This document shows, piece after piece, positions 12,206-23,184 of a stretch of DNA of 64,000 nucleotides (the stretch's first letter is position 1; every line of letters begins with the position of its first letter). The stretch comes from Fragum whitleyi. Its lineage: Eukaryota; Mollusca; Bivalvia; Cardiida; Cardiidae. The position numbers and the translations under genes were made by a program. The DNA lies in NCBI GenBank assembly GCA_948146395.1, contig OX411555.1:46076065-46140064 (forward strand), in the 5' to 3' direction. Below the pieces are notes generated by a model. The model saw only the letters and a program-made list of their open reading frames with translations. It ran no database searches and was not told the DNA's origin.

Positions 12206-12268
12206 ATCAACTTCAGAAAAGAATTGAAGGCTGTTTTAAACGGCCTTCAATTCTTTTCTGAAGTTGAT
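12206..12268. repeat. Near-perfect 63-bp palindrome (hairpin)
   Basis: 26-bp arms starting ATCAACTTCAGAAAAGAATT at 12206-12231 are exactly complementary to 12243-12268. The remaining 11 bp form a nearly palindromic centre (TGTTTTAAACG). It lies just left of foldback element B2. It may be a small MITE or give a double-stranded transcript; no function is shown. Confidence 0.85.
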
Positions 12269-12294
12269 TTCCAGATGGTCCTACAGACTTACAT

Positions 12295-12537
12295 CAGGGC
12301 CCGAGGTTATAAAACTTTTCTCAGACTCAGACTCGATTTTCTCAAATTTTAAATTTAAATAAATGTATGAAAATACAAGATAATATTAATAAGTTGTTAT
12401 TTATAACAACTTATTAATATCATCTTTTATGTTAATACATTAAAATGAGTAATAAAACTGAAATACGGCTCTCATCTCAAATTGAAATTGGAGAAGATTG
12501 AGTCTGAGCCTGAGAAAAGTTTTAAAACCTCGGGCCC
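12295..12537. mobile_element. Foldback element family B, copy 2
   Basis: Left end CAGGGCCCGAGGTTATAAAA, right end TTTTAAAACCTCGGGCCC, with further complementarity inward (TTTTCTCAGACTCA). The central palindrome AGTTGTTATTTATAACAAC gives the whole element a long stem-loop shape. No coding capacity. Confidence 0.8.
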
Positions 12538-12539
12538 AG

Positions 12540-13600
12540 ATAGTTTTGAGAGTCCTGACTACTGACTTCAAGACTCACAACACCTTCGTCCCTTAAAACC
12601 ATGTCGGAATTTGTATACACGTATTCGAAACCCCCTTTACAGAAATTCTGGATCCGCCTTTGTATTTAGTTGATAATAAATAAAAAAAATATGGACAGTA
12701 ATCATCGGGTATTCGAGTACCCGTGGGTAACGAGTTCTCGTCTACCCGGATATAAAAAATTCTACTCGTACTAACTCTACAAGCAAAATAGGCCATCGAC
12801 CGAAATGCAACACGCAGCATGAACATGACAATTTATATCAACACAAATTAAATATGAAAATGATATTATTTGAACGAAAATAACAAAAATCAAACTATTT
12901 TTTTGCTTTAAAAAGCATCTAATCCTTGGTTTATGGACCCCTAAAAGAGACGCATGCAAGCATTTCGCAAGCGCTCATAATTTAATTAACCCCTGTGTGA
13001 ATTTGTCCCAGACAATGTTTAGATATATGTTTTAATTGTTAATCGCGCTAGGCTTGCTTAATGCTTTTGTAAGGGCGAAATTTGCTCATATGGTATAGGT
13101 TTAAATTGCTATCATTTTGATGTTTTCAATGAAGGGTTGTGTGCAAGACGGTGGCCTATTAAATTGTTAAATATTTGACGTAATATTTTCAACAAATATG
13201 CACGGGTGTTCAAGTATTTGACTTGTATTAAATAAAGCATTTAAGTGTGAGATAATTAAATTAAGATTTCATATTTCGGTTAGATAATTGATCTTTAAGA
13301 TGATGCTTACTGTGATCTTAGACTGTTTTAAGTGTAGTTATTTCTGCTTATTTAATATTAAATTCGCCATGTTCGTGTTATTCTAGATTTTTTTATGTAT
13401 TCAAGTGGAAGCTGTTTTGTATTTTTTAACCTTCATTTTGAACGATTTTCTAACGATTTAAAATTGGAAAACGAAATGCTTAAGTCATTGTCGTATTTTT
13501 AAACGCGATTTAAATTTCGGTTTAAAAACACGCGATCGTTTTCCCGGGGCATGTAACTTGGCATCACCTGCCAGATAACACGAAATGTTATCAGACACCC
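12540..13600. other. No supported feature
   Basis: AT-rich intergenic sequence. A small inverted repeat (GATAACACGAAATGTTATC) at about 13574-13592 sits just before MITE E3. Confidence 0.4.
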
Positions 13601-14042
13601 TACAGTTAATAACATCGTGAAATTGACATTCACCTCAATCTAAACCATTCTAAATCGATCACTCAGCGCTCCAATCATTCATTCCAAACACTCACTCAAA
13701 CCATTCAAAAACGATCAAACATATTGAAAAATATAGAATCAACAAAATCATTCAAAATAAATTCTGACAGAGAAAAATCGCGATTTCACTGACATAATTC
13801 AAATAGTTAGCGCCTCATAGGTTCTTAAAGAAAGTTGAAGCTGTGCACAGAACTTGTATGCACTTTTTTATTAAAGGGAGGTAATCAATATCGCAAATTT
13901 TGTTCATCCCGAACAAAATTTGCAGTATATGAGTACCTCCCATCAAATTCACTCAAAAATCGCTCCTCAAACTCATTCAATTTCATTCCTAAATCGTTCC
14001 AAAATCATTCAGCTTGTCAATTTCACGATGTTATTAACTGTA
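13601..14042 (+). mobile_element. MITE family E, best-preserved copy
   Basis: The first 28 bases (13601-13628, TACAGTTAATAACATCGTG...) and the last 28 (14015-14042) are exact reverse complements. With TA at both tips, the ends fit a CAGTTAATAAC terminal repeat flanked by a TA target duplication, as in the Tc1/mariner superfamily. The 442-bp interior has no open frame. Its centre is a palindrome (TTTTGTTCATCCCGAACAAAA) bounded by GGGAGGTA and TACCTCCC. Confidence 0.85.
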
Positions 14043-14520
14043 ATTTGGAAACAATTCGTATGTTCATGATCTAGACCAGAACCATTTTCACTCGAATTCT
14101 TTTGGGGTTTTAAGGTTTTATATTAAAAAAAGAATTAGCAATGAACAGTTGAATGATAAATGGAATATATAAGTGTCTGAAAATATCAATGTTATATTGT
14201 CTTGGGTGTGAGAAATTATCGAGACTCTGTGCAAAGCATCGTCTTAGTAAATTCTCCCAACCTCGCCAAGATGACATTGGTTCCTTAATCGAAAGGACCG
14301 ACGCTTTAAATTATAAACCTGGGAAAAGGCGAAGAGCATTCTATTTTTTACAAATATTTATTGAATTTCTGCATGAAAATGCACGAAATGAAATACAATT
14401 ATGTTACATATAGAGGTTGGTCCGAACCCCGGAAACCCCATTTCGGACCGCCACTCATTACTGACAGAACAGTCAGTGACCTTTACCTTGATTCAGGAAG
14501 ACAGCCCAAGTATAGCTTCT

Positions 14521-14751
14521 TAACACTTTCCTGTTTAACAAAATTTTGGACATGTCCAAATTCAAAGGTTTTGCAGACGAAAATATAAAGTGGATCTAAT
14601 TTGAAAAATATCCATTCAGTAGGCTAGAAAAATAGTGTGGAAAAAGAAGAAATTGCTGGTTAGAAGCAATTTCTTCTTTTTTCACAATGTTTTCTAAATC
14701 ATAAAATCGCAGGCACGTAAAAGGCAGGGATTAAACAGCAAAGAGTTAAAA
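14521..14751 (-). repeat. Dispersed element family L, copy 2
   Basis: Reverse complement of the block at 1.51-1.73 kb, including the CCATTCAGTAGGCTAGAAAA segment and a GAAATTGCTGGTTAGAAGCAATTTC palindrome. Confidence 0.7.
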
Positions 14752-15276
14752 GATGAGCAAAGCGGTATGAAGAAGAGGGTTTTATTTACTTTATAAACAG
14801 ATAAAGGACCATCGTCCCATCCCAGCGGCATGATACTTCGTTTGATCTACTATCCCACTAATTGGGGACTCCACAGATTGCCTCGTCTTTTCTTACTACT
14901 TTGATTGAATTTAATTGATAGTTAATCTTCGTCGCCCCCCGATCATTGTATGCAAAACGTTCTTCATACAGTCGGCAATTACTGTGTAAGTGTTTGACAA
15001 ATATATTTAAACTATCTGCGGTTTCAACACTTCTTTTGAATATACAGAGGTCTTTTCAAATTGATGCGGAGAATAGTCCTAAGAAAAGTCATAAAACTTT
15101 CTTTATTTCTAGAAAAGAGTTATACAGTAAAACTTATGTTAAGAGATCTTTCAATAGACCACAAAAAAGCGGTCGTTTATGAGAACGTTCGCTTCATACA
15201 AAATCCGGCTAATGATAATTCAGAAAGGTCAATTTTGAAAGTATATATAGATTGACGCATAATTCTTTCTGAATAC
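14752..15276. other. No gene; short repeat fragment only
   Basis: A segment at about 15122-15180 (ACAGTAAAACTTATGTTAAG...) resembles one at 60.3 kb in PCED1 intron 2, so it is probably another dispersed element fragment. Nothing else is recognised. Confidence 0.4.
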
Positions 15277-15692
15277 ATAGTGGATATTGAATGAGTGGGC
15301 ATGAAATACTGAATTTATTAAAATAGTCATCTATAAACAGATAAAAACTTTAAAAACTAAAAAATTTATCTGTTTTAGATGACGAGTTTTAATAAATTCT
15401 GTGTTTCATGAGCACTAGTTCTATATCCTATTTATAATATGACCCGAATTGTTGCGAAAAATTTTCAAAATTATTGAAATCCAACATTTCAATTTTCCGC
15501 GAAACTTATAACGCCGTTTAAAACTGACGTCACAATATACACACTGTGACGTCATTTTCGCGGTTACAAACTAGCGTTGCTATTCGTTTATAGCTCATTT
15601 GCATAGTTATTCCACTAGTGTAATAAACACTTGTGTAATATCAAAAATATTCAACGGGGTTATTTCACTCTAGCGACGTAGGTCATAATACA
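15277..15692 (+). mobile_element. Composite element family A, copy 1
   Basis: The left module (to about 15420) folds into a hairpin around CATCTATAAACAGATAAAAA. The right module (about 15431-15692) has ends TTATAATATGACC and its inverse. Two TGACGTCA octamers lie at about 15525 and 15548. The same two modules recur together at 23.61, 28.09 and 30.46 kb, all in the same orientation. No coding capacity. Confidence 0.75.
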
Positions 15693-15955
15693 ATATGATG
15701 TACGAACCCATTTTTGTGACGATTCTAAAGGGTTTCAACATCATCAGGTTTAATAATAAACGATTTTTCTATTAAGAATATCCACCGTTCACATTTTAAG
15801 ATTTAATGGCTGAAGAAATATTCCATGAACAGCAATCAAAAGGTTAGAGCGCTTATCTTTATTCGAGTTATGTGACGGCACGAATATATCTGATGTTCCA
15901 CTGTCCATTAACGAGAAACACTCTTCAATATTAAATGAGCACATGCACTGAATGA

Positions 15956-16726
15956 TTAAGGTGGCAATGGACAGCGGCCTCCCGACTCAATAAACCGGAA
16001 GTGGGTTTTCGTTTATTTTACGGATCTTTTTGCGCGTTGTTTAAAAAGACCGTTTTTGTAAGATTATAATTATGGAAATAACGTAGAATAATGATGGTAA
16101 AACTCCATAATTTAGCTTCTTTTCAACATTTGATATTAATTGAATTACTGGATCACTAAATTTAACAATAAAAATGCGTTAAAACCGTCATTCGATTAGG
16201 GGGGAACACTGAAAAATAACGAAAAACTTTCTTATTTGCATGGAAAGGTATGCTGAATTTTTTACCAAATGAAGAAAAAATATGGATTATAAACATATCG
16301 GAAAATAAGAAAAATTCATTGGATAATTTCTTCAAAAAATAGGTTTTTGTGGCATTTTTACCTAGTAAAATTACAAAAAATAGTGCATTTTTACCTTTGA
16401 AAGCAAATTCTGCAAATGCAATTGATCAAAGAAAAATTTTCTTGTCAAAAGCCATTGTGTACATGTATAAGGTCTATCAAAATGTATGTGTTTTATAGCT
16501 ATAGCATAGTACAGAGTTTATACTAGACCTGTAACGAATATAACCGTTTTACTGAAAAATGGCCTATACCACTCAAGGGCAGATAACTCTAGCATGAAAA
16601 CGAGCGTGGAAAGGTACCTTCAAATTTTGATATGATGACTACACTATGTTAATATACAACATATGTGACCAAGAAAAAATTCATTGGGCGGAAAAAAATG
16701 ACGCCATGTGTCCATTGCTACCTTAA
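15956..16726. mobile_element. Element V with TTAA-flanked inverted repeats, 771 bp
   Basis: Left end TTAAGGTGGCAATGGACA, right end the inverse of TTAAGGTAGCAATGGACA (17 of 18 match). The TTAA at both tips suggests a TTAA target site, as used by piggyBac-type transposons. No transposase frame is present, so it would be non-autonomous. Compare the TTAAGGT ends of the element at 33.92 kb. Confidence 0.65.
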
Positions 16727-16977
16727 AGTTTAGAATCGGATCAGCTTTCACATCCACATTATCTAATCAGAGATAGTTTCTATAGATTATTGACAAAGAA
16801 TGACAAGCTTAATTACAGATACATGTTTTTTTATTGTTAAAATACGATATACATTATGCATTTAAAAAAAAAAGGAGAAAAACGACCCCCCCCCCAAAAA
16901 AAAACACCAACAACAACCACACAGTTAGGCGACAATATGATGTGACGATCTACGATTTCGTAGGATTCTATGTACAG

Positions 16978-17525
16978 TGTTACGTGCCAATGTAACAAGA
17001 ACAAAGAAGCCAGCAATAAACTTTACAATTAACAATATTTATTGACAATAACAACAGAATTATTGACAATATGAAATTAATACAAAAACAAATTACAATA
17101 CCTTGAATGTTTAATCCTAAAGTTTTTAATTTTAGATCCAATTTAATTAAGTTCCTGGTTCACAAATAATAAGTTCAATAATATCCGAATTTAAAATTAA
17201 ACACGCTTTCAAACACACTTTTAAGATAAGAAGAAATCCCCTTTTAGTTTAACACAGTACTACTAAATGAAACCATTAGTCTAAATCAAGTGAACCAAGA
17301 ATGTTGTAGGAACCCCTTTATATAATACTATAGAACAATCTGGAATAGCATAGAACATAAGAATACTCTAGAGTCTGAATCACCTTCCAAAAGGCCTTTC
17401 TAGAAAGATCTAAAATCTTCTACATACATTTACCTATTAGTCAAGGTAATTGGAAAATTCCCAGACTAATTCTAAAAATAGACACGGTAAATACCATTAG
17501 GTTTATTTATAGTTTATATATAACA
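16978..17525 (-). repeat. 3' LTR of the LTR retrotransposon
   Basis: 548 bp starting TGTTACGTGCC and ending TATATATAACA on the plus strand. It differs from the other LTR at four positions (about 99.3% identity), all transitions. On the coding strand an AATAAA lies near its 3' end (around 17037-17042), a possible polyadenylation signal. Confidence 0.95.
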
Positions 17526-17537
17526 CTTTCCCCCTTG
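17526..17537 (-). promoter_or_regulatory. Polypurine tract
   Basis: Directly inside the 3' LTR the coding strand reads AAGGGGGAAAG, the usual position and composition of the plus-strand DNA primer. About 260 bp of non-coding sequence separates it from the end of pol. Confidence 0.85.
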
Positions 17538-17797
17538 AAAGAAAAAAGAAAGGTTTATGAACTAAATCTTTCTTTTTGCATTATCATTAGCATATACAAT
17601 GATAATATACATCACATAATTGATAATATCATGATTCGTTGCAACATTTCAGCACATCTAGCATGAAAATACAAACAATTTTCATCAAAAGATTTGAAAG
17701 AGTTATATATGCAAACATACATACATATATACAAAAAATATAGTAAAATGTAACTGTTAAATTCAATGTTTTATTAAAGATAAGACAATTCAAAATT

Positions 17798-18256
17798 TTA
17801 GACTCTTGACAGAGCATCTGGTATAATGTTGTCTTTTCCTTTAATGTGTCTTACATCAAGATCAAATTCTTGAAGTGACAAATGCCACCTCAATAATCTT
17901 TGGTTCTTACTCTTAAGTTTGTGAAGAAATCTTAAGGGATTGTGGTCACTGAATACAACTATAGGAGAAGTTGCAGATGTTAAATAAACTTCAAAATGTT
18001 GGATTGCCAAAATCAGAGCAAGACATTCCTTTTCAATGGTGGAGTAGTTTTTCTGATGTTTGTATAATTTTTTAGAATAATAACAAACTGGATGATCTAT
18101 ACCGTCATCGTCTTCTTGCAAAAGAACAGCACCAATACCAACATCACTTGCATCAACAGCTAATTTGAAACATTTGTCAAAATCAGGTGCTGAAAGAACT
18201 GGTGTGCTCTTTAGTATGGCTTTTAAGCGATCAAAGGCAACTTGACAGTTATCATT
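17798..18256 (-). pseudogene. RNase H domain of the retrotransposon pol (3' end of pol)
   Basis: The frame reads through from the RT after an in-frame TGA and ends at 17798. It carries gypsy RNase H landmarks: a D-A-S-D segment near 18150, STIEKECLALI, VFSDHNPLRFL and a C-terminal HIKGKDNIIPDALSRV. The RNase H degrades the RNA strand during reverse transcription. The upstream stop separates it from the rest of pol, hence the pseudogene label. No chromodomain or env follows. Confidence 0.85.
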
Positions 18257-19376
18257 TCATTTGAACTTAACATTTTTCTTTAATAAATTTGTTAAAGGTT
18301 CAGCTATTATAGAAAAATTCTTACAAAACTTTCTATAGTAGCCAGCCATATCAAGAAATCGCATCAGTTGCTTTTTAGTAGCAGGCACAGGAAACTCAGA
18401 GATAGCATTGACCTTAGATTCTAAAGGTTTAACTTGACCCTGTCCCACAAGATGTCCTAAAAAAGTAACAGTAGCATGACAAAATTCTGTTTTTCCCAGA
18501 TTAACAGTCAATTTTGCATCACTGAGACGGTCTAAGAATTGTTTGATTCTTTGAATATGGTCACTCCATGTGTCTGTATAGATGATGACGTCGTCGATGT
18601 ATGCGTCACAGCCATCTAAGCCAGCTATAACCATATTTACAAGCCGCTGAAACGTCGCAGCAGAATTTTTCATCCCAAAATGGCATAACTTTGTACTGGT
18701 ACAGACCAGTTGGAGTAGCAAATGCTGATACTTCTTTAGCCCTACCAGTGAGCGGAACTTGCCAGAATCCTTTGAGAAGGTCAAATTTGGTGACATATTT
18801 AGAATTACCGACTTTGTCAATACAGTCATCAATTCTTGGTATTGGAAAAGAGTCAGTTTTTGTCACAGAGTTCACATTTCGATAGTCAGTACACATTCTG
18901 TATGTTCCATTAGGCTTTGGAACTAATATACATGGTGAACTGTAATTACTTTGGCTGGGTTCAATAAAATCATTCTCCAATAAGTAATTCACTTCATCTT
19001 GAAGGGCTTTTTGTTTCACTGGATTCATTCTATAAGGATGTTGTTTTATTGGTTGAGAATCTTCCACAATTACATCATGATATATTTTATCAGTTCTTGT
19101 GGGGATGTTAGGAAACAAGTGTTTATATTTATTAATCAACTGTTTCAGCTCTTCTCGTTGAGATGGCTCCAAATGTGAAAGTTTGTCGTCAAGATTTTTT
19201 AGTATTTCAGAGTTCTCAAGTTTAGGTGGACCAGGAACAGATTTTTCACTACAGTCTGAATTAACTTCTGATTCAATCATATTTGATTCTTGTGGGACAG
19301 TGTTTACAACTGTAACCGGTTTTGAAATAGAGCTATCTCTGTCAAAATACTTTTTTAACATATTCACATGACACAT
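18257..19376 (-). pseudogene. Reverse transcriptase domain of the retrotransposon, frameshifted
   Basis: Two overlapping frames cover one RT. The first (19376-18606) has a linker and then PCILVPKPNGTYRMCTDYR and TKFDLLKGFWQVPL. The second (18832-18257) has NSAATFQRL and the catalytic YIDD, in place of the commoner YVDD or FIDD, followed by FLGHLVGQG. The break is near 18676-18682 in a TTTT run, consistent with one extra base. A TGA at 18257-18259 replaces an expected tryptophan codon before RNase H. The RT follows the integrase, opposite to standard gypsy order. Confidence 0.9.
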
Positions 19377-20349
19377 TTGTTTTTTTTTTACGCCTTCCAG
19401 GAGTATTGATAATATAATTCAAATCACTTGTTTTCTTATCAATAGTATACGGGCCATAATATCTTGCCTGTAAGGGTCGGCCAGGTATTGGCAAAAGAGC
19501 AAGGACTTTATCACCTGGTTCAAATTTCCTATCAACACTATGCTTGTCATATCTTGCCTTCATTTTGCTCTGAGATGATTTAAGATTTGACCTAGCAACC
19601 TCACATGCCCTAGACAGTTTATTTCTGAAGTCAGAAACATACTGTAACAAGGGGCTAAAGCCAAGAGATTCTTGAACAGATTCCCTGACTGCAAATAATA
19701 GCAAATGAATACCTTCATCCCAATTTTTCTCAGTATCAAAACAATATGACCTTATCATATTTTTTAGGGTCTGATGAAATCTTTCTAAAGCACCTTGACT
19801 TTCAGGGTGATAAGCAGATGACCGATATTGCTTGATACCTAATTCATGCATAACCTGTTGGAATATGCCTGACATGAAGTTTGATCCTTAATCAGACTGA
19901 ACTGATTTTGGAAGGCCAACAAAAGTAAAGAATTTGACAAGAGAATTAATGATTGACTTTGCCTTAATGTTTCTTAAAGGAATTGCTTCTGGGAAGCGAG
20001 TAGAAGCACACATAATTGTCAACAAATATTCAGAACCTGACTTAGTTTTTGGTAAAGGACCAACACAGTCTATTATTATTCGACTGAAAGGTTCATCAAA
20101 ACTGGAATGGGTTGTAACCTTGCTTTTTGGAATAACTTGGTTAGGTTTCCCTACCATTTGACAAGTGTGGCAACTTTTACAATATTTGGAAACGTACGAT
20201 TTAAGCCCAGGCCAAAAGAAATGATTCATAATCTTGTGATAAGTCTTGTTTACACCTAAATGACCAGACATTGGACTTTCATGGGCTATACTAAGTATTT
20301 CACGGCGATATGACTTTGGAACAACAATCATCATCAGCTGGGACATCAA
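19342..20349 (-). pseudogene. Integrase domain of the retrotransposon, interrupted by a stop
   Basis: The first part (20349-19888) has an HHCC zinc finger ending CKSCHTCQ, then the catalytic core with IIIDCVGPLP (first Asp) and SVQSD (second Asp). A TAA at 19888-19890 follows directly, in the same frame. The second part (19875-19342) has HPESQGALERFHQTL with the catalytic Glu. The spacing through the stop gives D(35)E. A GPY-type C-terminal module (RYYGPYTI) follows. A frameshift in the 10-base T run at 19380-19389 separates integrase from RT. Confidence 0.9.
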
Positions 20350-21361
20350 ATGGTCGCCATTTTCTCATCAGAATACCATTCTTTTTATAGTAACAAACAG
20401 GATTCTGAGACATTTCTTTTTCGGGTAATGCCCTATCAATTAACTTTGAAATCTCAGGATCATTTTGCTGTTCCTGGATTAACTTTGACTTTGAATGCGT
20501 TTCATGACCTTGGTCATTTGACCTTGGAGATGACTGACAAAATTTTGACGAGTCTGTCTGAGTATCAGGCAGACTAAGATTAAAAGACTTTTTAATCTCG
20601 TCATTGAAATATTGACCACCAACAAAAGTATCAGTTAAGTCAATATCATTTGAATTTTTCAAGGAAGCCTTTTTAGCCATACCCCGAGTTACTGCACATG
20701 AAAGGTACAAATCAGGTATTTCCTGCAAAATAGGATCATCTGTTTGACCTACATTAGGTCTGTCAGTTACAAGAGGATTAACAACAACCTTATCTCCAGC
20801 TAAGTCATTGCCTAGCAATAAATGTACACCTTTAAATGGTAAAGAATGTTTAACACCAACAACCACAGAACCAGTAACCAAATCTGAGGACAAATTAACA
20901 TTATGAAGAGGAACATTAATAACACCACACTCTACACCCTGAATAAGGACACTAGTACCAGGCGAAGTCTTCTCAGAAAAAGGCAGAACATCTGCTAAAA
21001 TAAGAGATTGAGAAGCTCCTGTGTCTCTTAAAATTTTAATAGGGGTAGGTGGGCACATATCACCTGAAAGTGATGCAAAACCATCCAACATGAACGGTTC
21101 AAAAATCTCCATACAGGAATCAGAATTTGGTTCTGCCTTAACAATTGAATTTAACTCAAAAGAAGGCTGTGATTTAGGCTGAAGGCTGGTGAGCCCTGTA
21201 GGTTTGGCTGCACTCAGTTCCTTCTTCCTTTTTAATCTAAAACATTCTGAAATGAGGTGACCTGGTTTTTTACAAAAAGTACAGTGTACTCGAGATAAGG
21301 GGTTTTGAACATTTGTTTCACCAGTAGACTTTGGTTTAGGTGAATTTGATTGACTAGACAT
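20300..21361 (-). pseudogene. Zinc knuckle, aspartic protease and pre-integrase region of the retrotransposon
   Basis: A 353-codon open stretch. A CCHC knuckle (C27-x2-C30-x4-H35-x4-C40) is the nucleocapsid-like end of gag. DTGAS at residues 113-117 (about 21011-21025) is the aspartic protease active site. The C-terminal part (CYYKKNGILMRKW) is the stretch that usually precedes the integrase finger. The frame is lost near 20325-20345, where integrase continues in another frame. A TAA near 21370 interrupts it from gag in the same frame. Confidence 0.85.
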
Positions 21362-21367
21362 GCTAGA

Positions 21368-22458
21368 TTAATCACCAGACATAGATTTATTTTGGGGATG
21401 TGAGGAAGCAGGTTTTGCTTTATTAACGAAAGAATTTTTGTGTGTAAGGTAGTAATAATCAGCTAAGCGAGCTGCTTCATGTATAGTTTCAACATTTTTT
21501 TCATCTAAATGTGACTAAATGTCAGATTGAATGCAATTTTTGAATTGTTCAATTAATATAAGTTGTCTAAGATTATCATAATTTTGGTCTATTTTCTTAG
21601 AATAGCACCATCTGTCAAATATTTTTTCTTCTTTTCTTGCAAATTCAACGTGAGTCTGGCCAGATTCTTTTCTACAACTTCTAAATTGTTGTCTGTATGC
21701 TTCTGGAACCAGCTCATAACCTTGGAGAATGAGTTCTTTTACAGTATCATAATCATTGCTTTGTTCTGTTCTAAGTTGCGAATAAATATTGCGAGCTTTT
21801 CCTACTAAGACACTTTGAAGAAGTAAGGTCCAGTGCTCCTTTGGCCATTTCAAGTTATTTGCAACTTTTTCAAAATGTTCGAAATATGTATCAACTTCAT
21901 TTTCTTGAAATTGAGGAACAAGCCTAAAATGTTTTGTTACATCAAAATGGTCATTATACATATATCTGGACTGATTTGCTCTATCTTTAATTTCTAATTC
22001 TATTAATCGTAATTGAAATTCTCGTTCTTTTTCTCGCTCTCTCTCTGCTCTCTCTTCTTCTCGTTCTCTCTCTTCTCTTTGAAATTGCCTTTCTCTTTCT
22101 TTTTCTTCAATTTCTAATTGTTTTTCTTGTAATTTTCTCTCTTCTCTCTCTCTTTCTATTTCCAATTCCTTCTCCTTTGTTGAAGTTTTAACAGTTCAAG
22201 CTCTCTTGAGCTTGCAACTGATGGGACATCAACAATGAGAGACAGAGCCTTTTCATCAAAAATGTCCTCATCAACAAAATATTGAACCAAAATATTCTTA
22301 ATTTCATGCTTTCGCAATGAGGACTTGACTTCTTTTAATTCATAATGCTTGGCAAGATTGAGCAAATCAGACTTTTTACCCAAATTCAATAGCTCCACGG
22401 AAGGTTCGTGCGTAAATTTTTCTAAGTCAAAAGACATGGTGCTTGTTGCTGTATTCAA
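21368..22458 (-). pseudogene. gag region of the retrotransposon, broken
   Basis: The first frame (22458-22156) begins at an ATG 179 bp inside the 5' LTR and encodes a SAP-like helix-extended-helix segment. The second (22165-21515) has a highly charged Glu/Arg-rich coiled coil of about 70 residues, then a capsid-like region (KHFRLVPQFQ, ILQGYELVPEAYRQQFR). A one-base shift near 22176-22182 joins the two. A TAG at about 21515 and a TAA near 21370 interrupt the run toward the zinc knuckle. Confidence 0.8.
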
Positions 22459-22613
22459 ACAAGAATGTAAGATTTCGATAAATAATAGTGAAAGTACACT
22501 CTAGATTTATTGAAATTGAGATATGAAATTAATTTTTTAAATAATTTTGAACAGCAGATTTAAATAAAGAATTTGTTTGATTTGTTTTGTTTTGTTTGTT
22601 TGTCTGATGTTCG

Positions 22614-22636
22614 TATCTCGAGACGAGCCCCCAATT
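22614..22636 (-). promoter_or_regulatory. Primer-binding site of the retrotransposon
   Basis: Directly inside the 5' LTR (after AAT) the coding strand reads TGGGGGCTCGTC. A tRNA-primed PBS begins TGG, complementary to the tRNA CCA end. These twelve bases match the proline-tRNA PBS known from gammaretroviruses, after which the match becomes partial. Primer identity is an inference. Confidence 0.7.
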
Positions 22637-23184
22637 TGTTACGTGCCAATGTAACAAGAACAAAGAAGCCAGCAACAAACTTTACAATTAACAATATTTA
22701 TTGACAATAACAACAGAATTATTGACAATATGAAATTAATACAAAAACAAATTACAATACCTTGAATGTTTAATCCTAAAGTTTTTAATTTTAGATCCAA
22801 TTTAATTAAGTTCCTGGTCCACAAATAATAAGTCCAATAATATCCGAATTTAAAATTAAACACACTTTCAAACACACTTTTAAGATAAGAAGAAATCCCC
22901 TTTTAGTTTAACACAGTACTACTAAATGAAACCATTAGTCTAAATCAAGTGAACCAAGAATGTTGTAGGAACCCCTTTATATAATACTATAGAACAATCT
23001 GGAATAGCATAGAACATAAGAATACTCTAGAGTCTGAATCACCTTCCAAAAGGCCTTTCTAGAAAGATCTAAAATCTTCTACATACATTTACCTATTAGT
23101 CAAGGTAATTGGAAAATTCCCAGACTAATTCTAAAAATAGACACGGTAAATACCATTAGGTTTATTTATAGTTTATATATAACA
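22637..23184 (-). repeat. 5' LTR of the LTR retrotransposon
   Basis: Same length and ends as the 3' LTR. On the coding strand TATATATAAAC lies only a few bases from the LTR start; a TATA box is one reading, though its position at the extreme end is unusual. Four transitions separate the two LTRs, which marks a recent insertion. Confidence 0.95.

Larger units (their letters stand above)
16978..23184 (-). mobile_element. Full-length LTR retrotransposon, Ty3/gypsy type with copia-like pol order (Gmr1-like)
   Basis: A 6.2-kb element transcribed leftward. It has two 548-bp LTRs (TGTTA...TAACA), a primer-binding site, a polypurine tract, gag, then pol in the order protease, integrase, reverse transcriptase, RNase H. 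The integrase has an HHCC finger, a D,D(35)E core and a C-terminal GPY-like segment, and the RT has gypsy-type motifs, so the proteins are Ty3/gypsy in kind. Integrase before RT is the order of Ty1/copia and, among gypsy-like elements, of the Gmr1 group. A 4-bp direct repeat, ACAG, flanks it (16974-16977, 23185-23188). No env. Several stops and frameshifts break the coding region, so this copy cannot make its own proteins as sequenced. Confidence 0.95.

Noticed and set aside
17526..17797. An env gene or third open frame after pol
   Set aside because: Only about 270 bp lie between the end of pol and the 3' LTR, without an open frame.
19380..19389. Programmed ribosomal frameshift between integrase and RT
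   Set aside because: The shift is in a 10-base T run with no visible downstream structure, and other breaks in the same element are plainly damage; slippage or read error is simpler.
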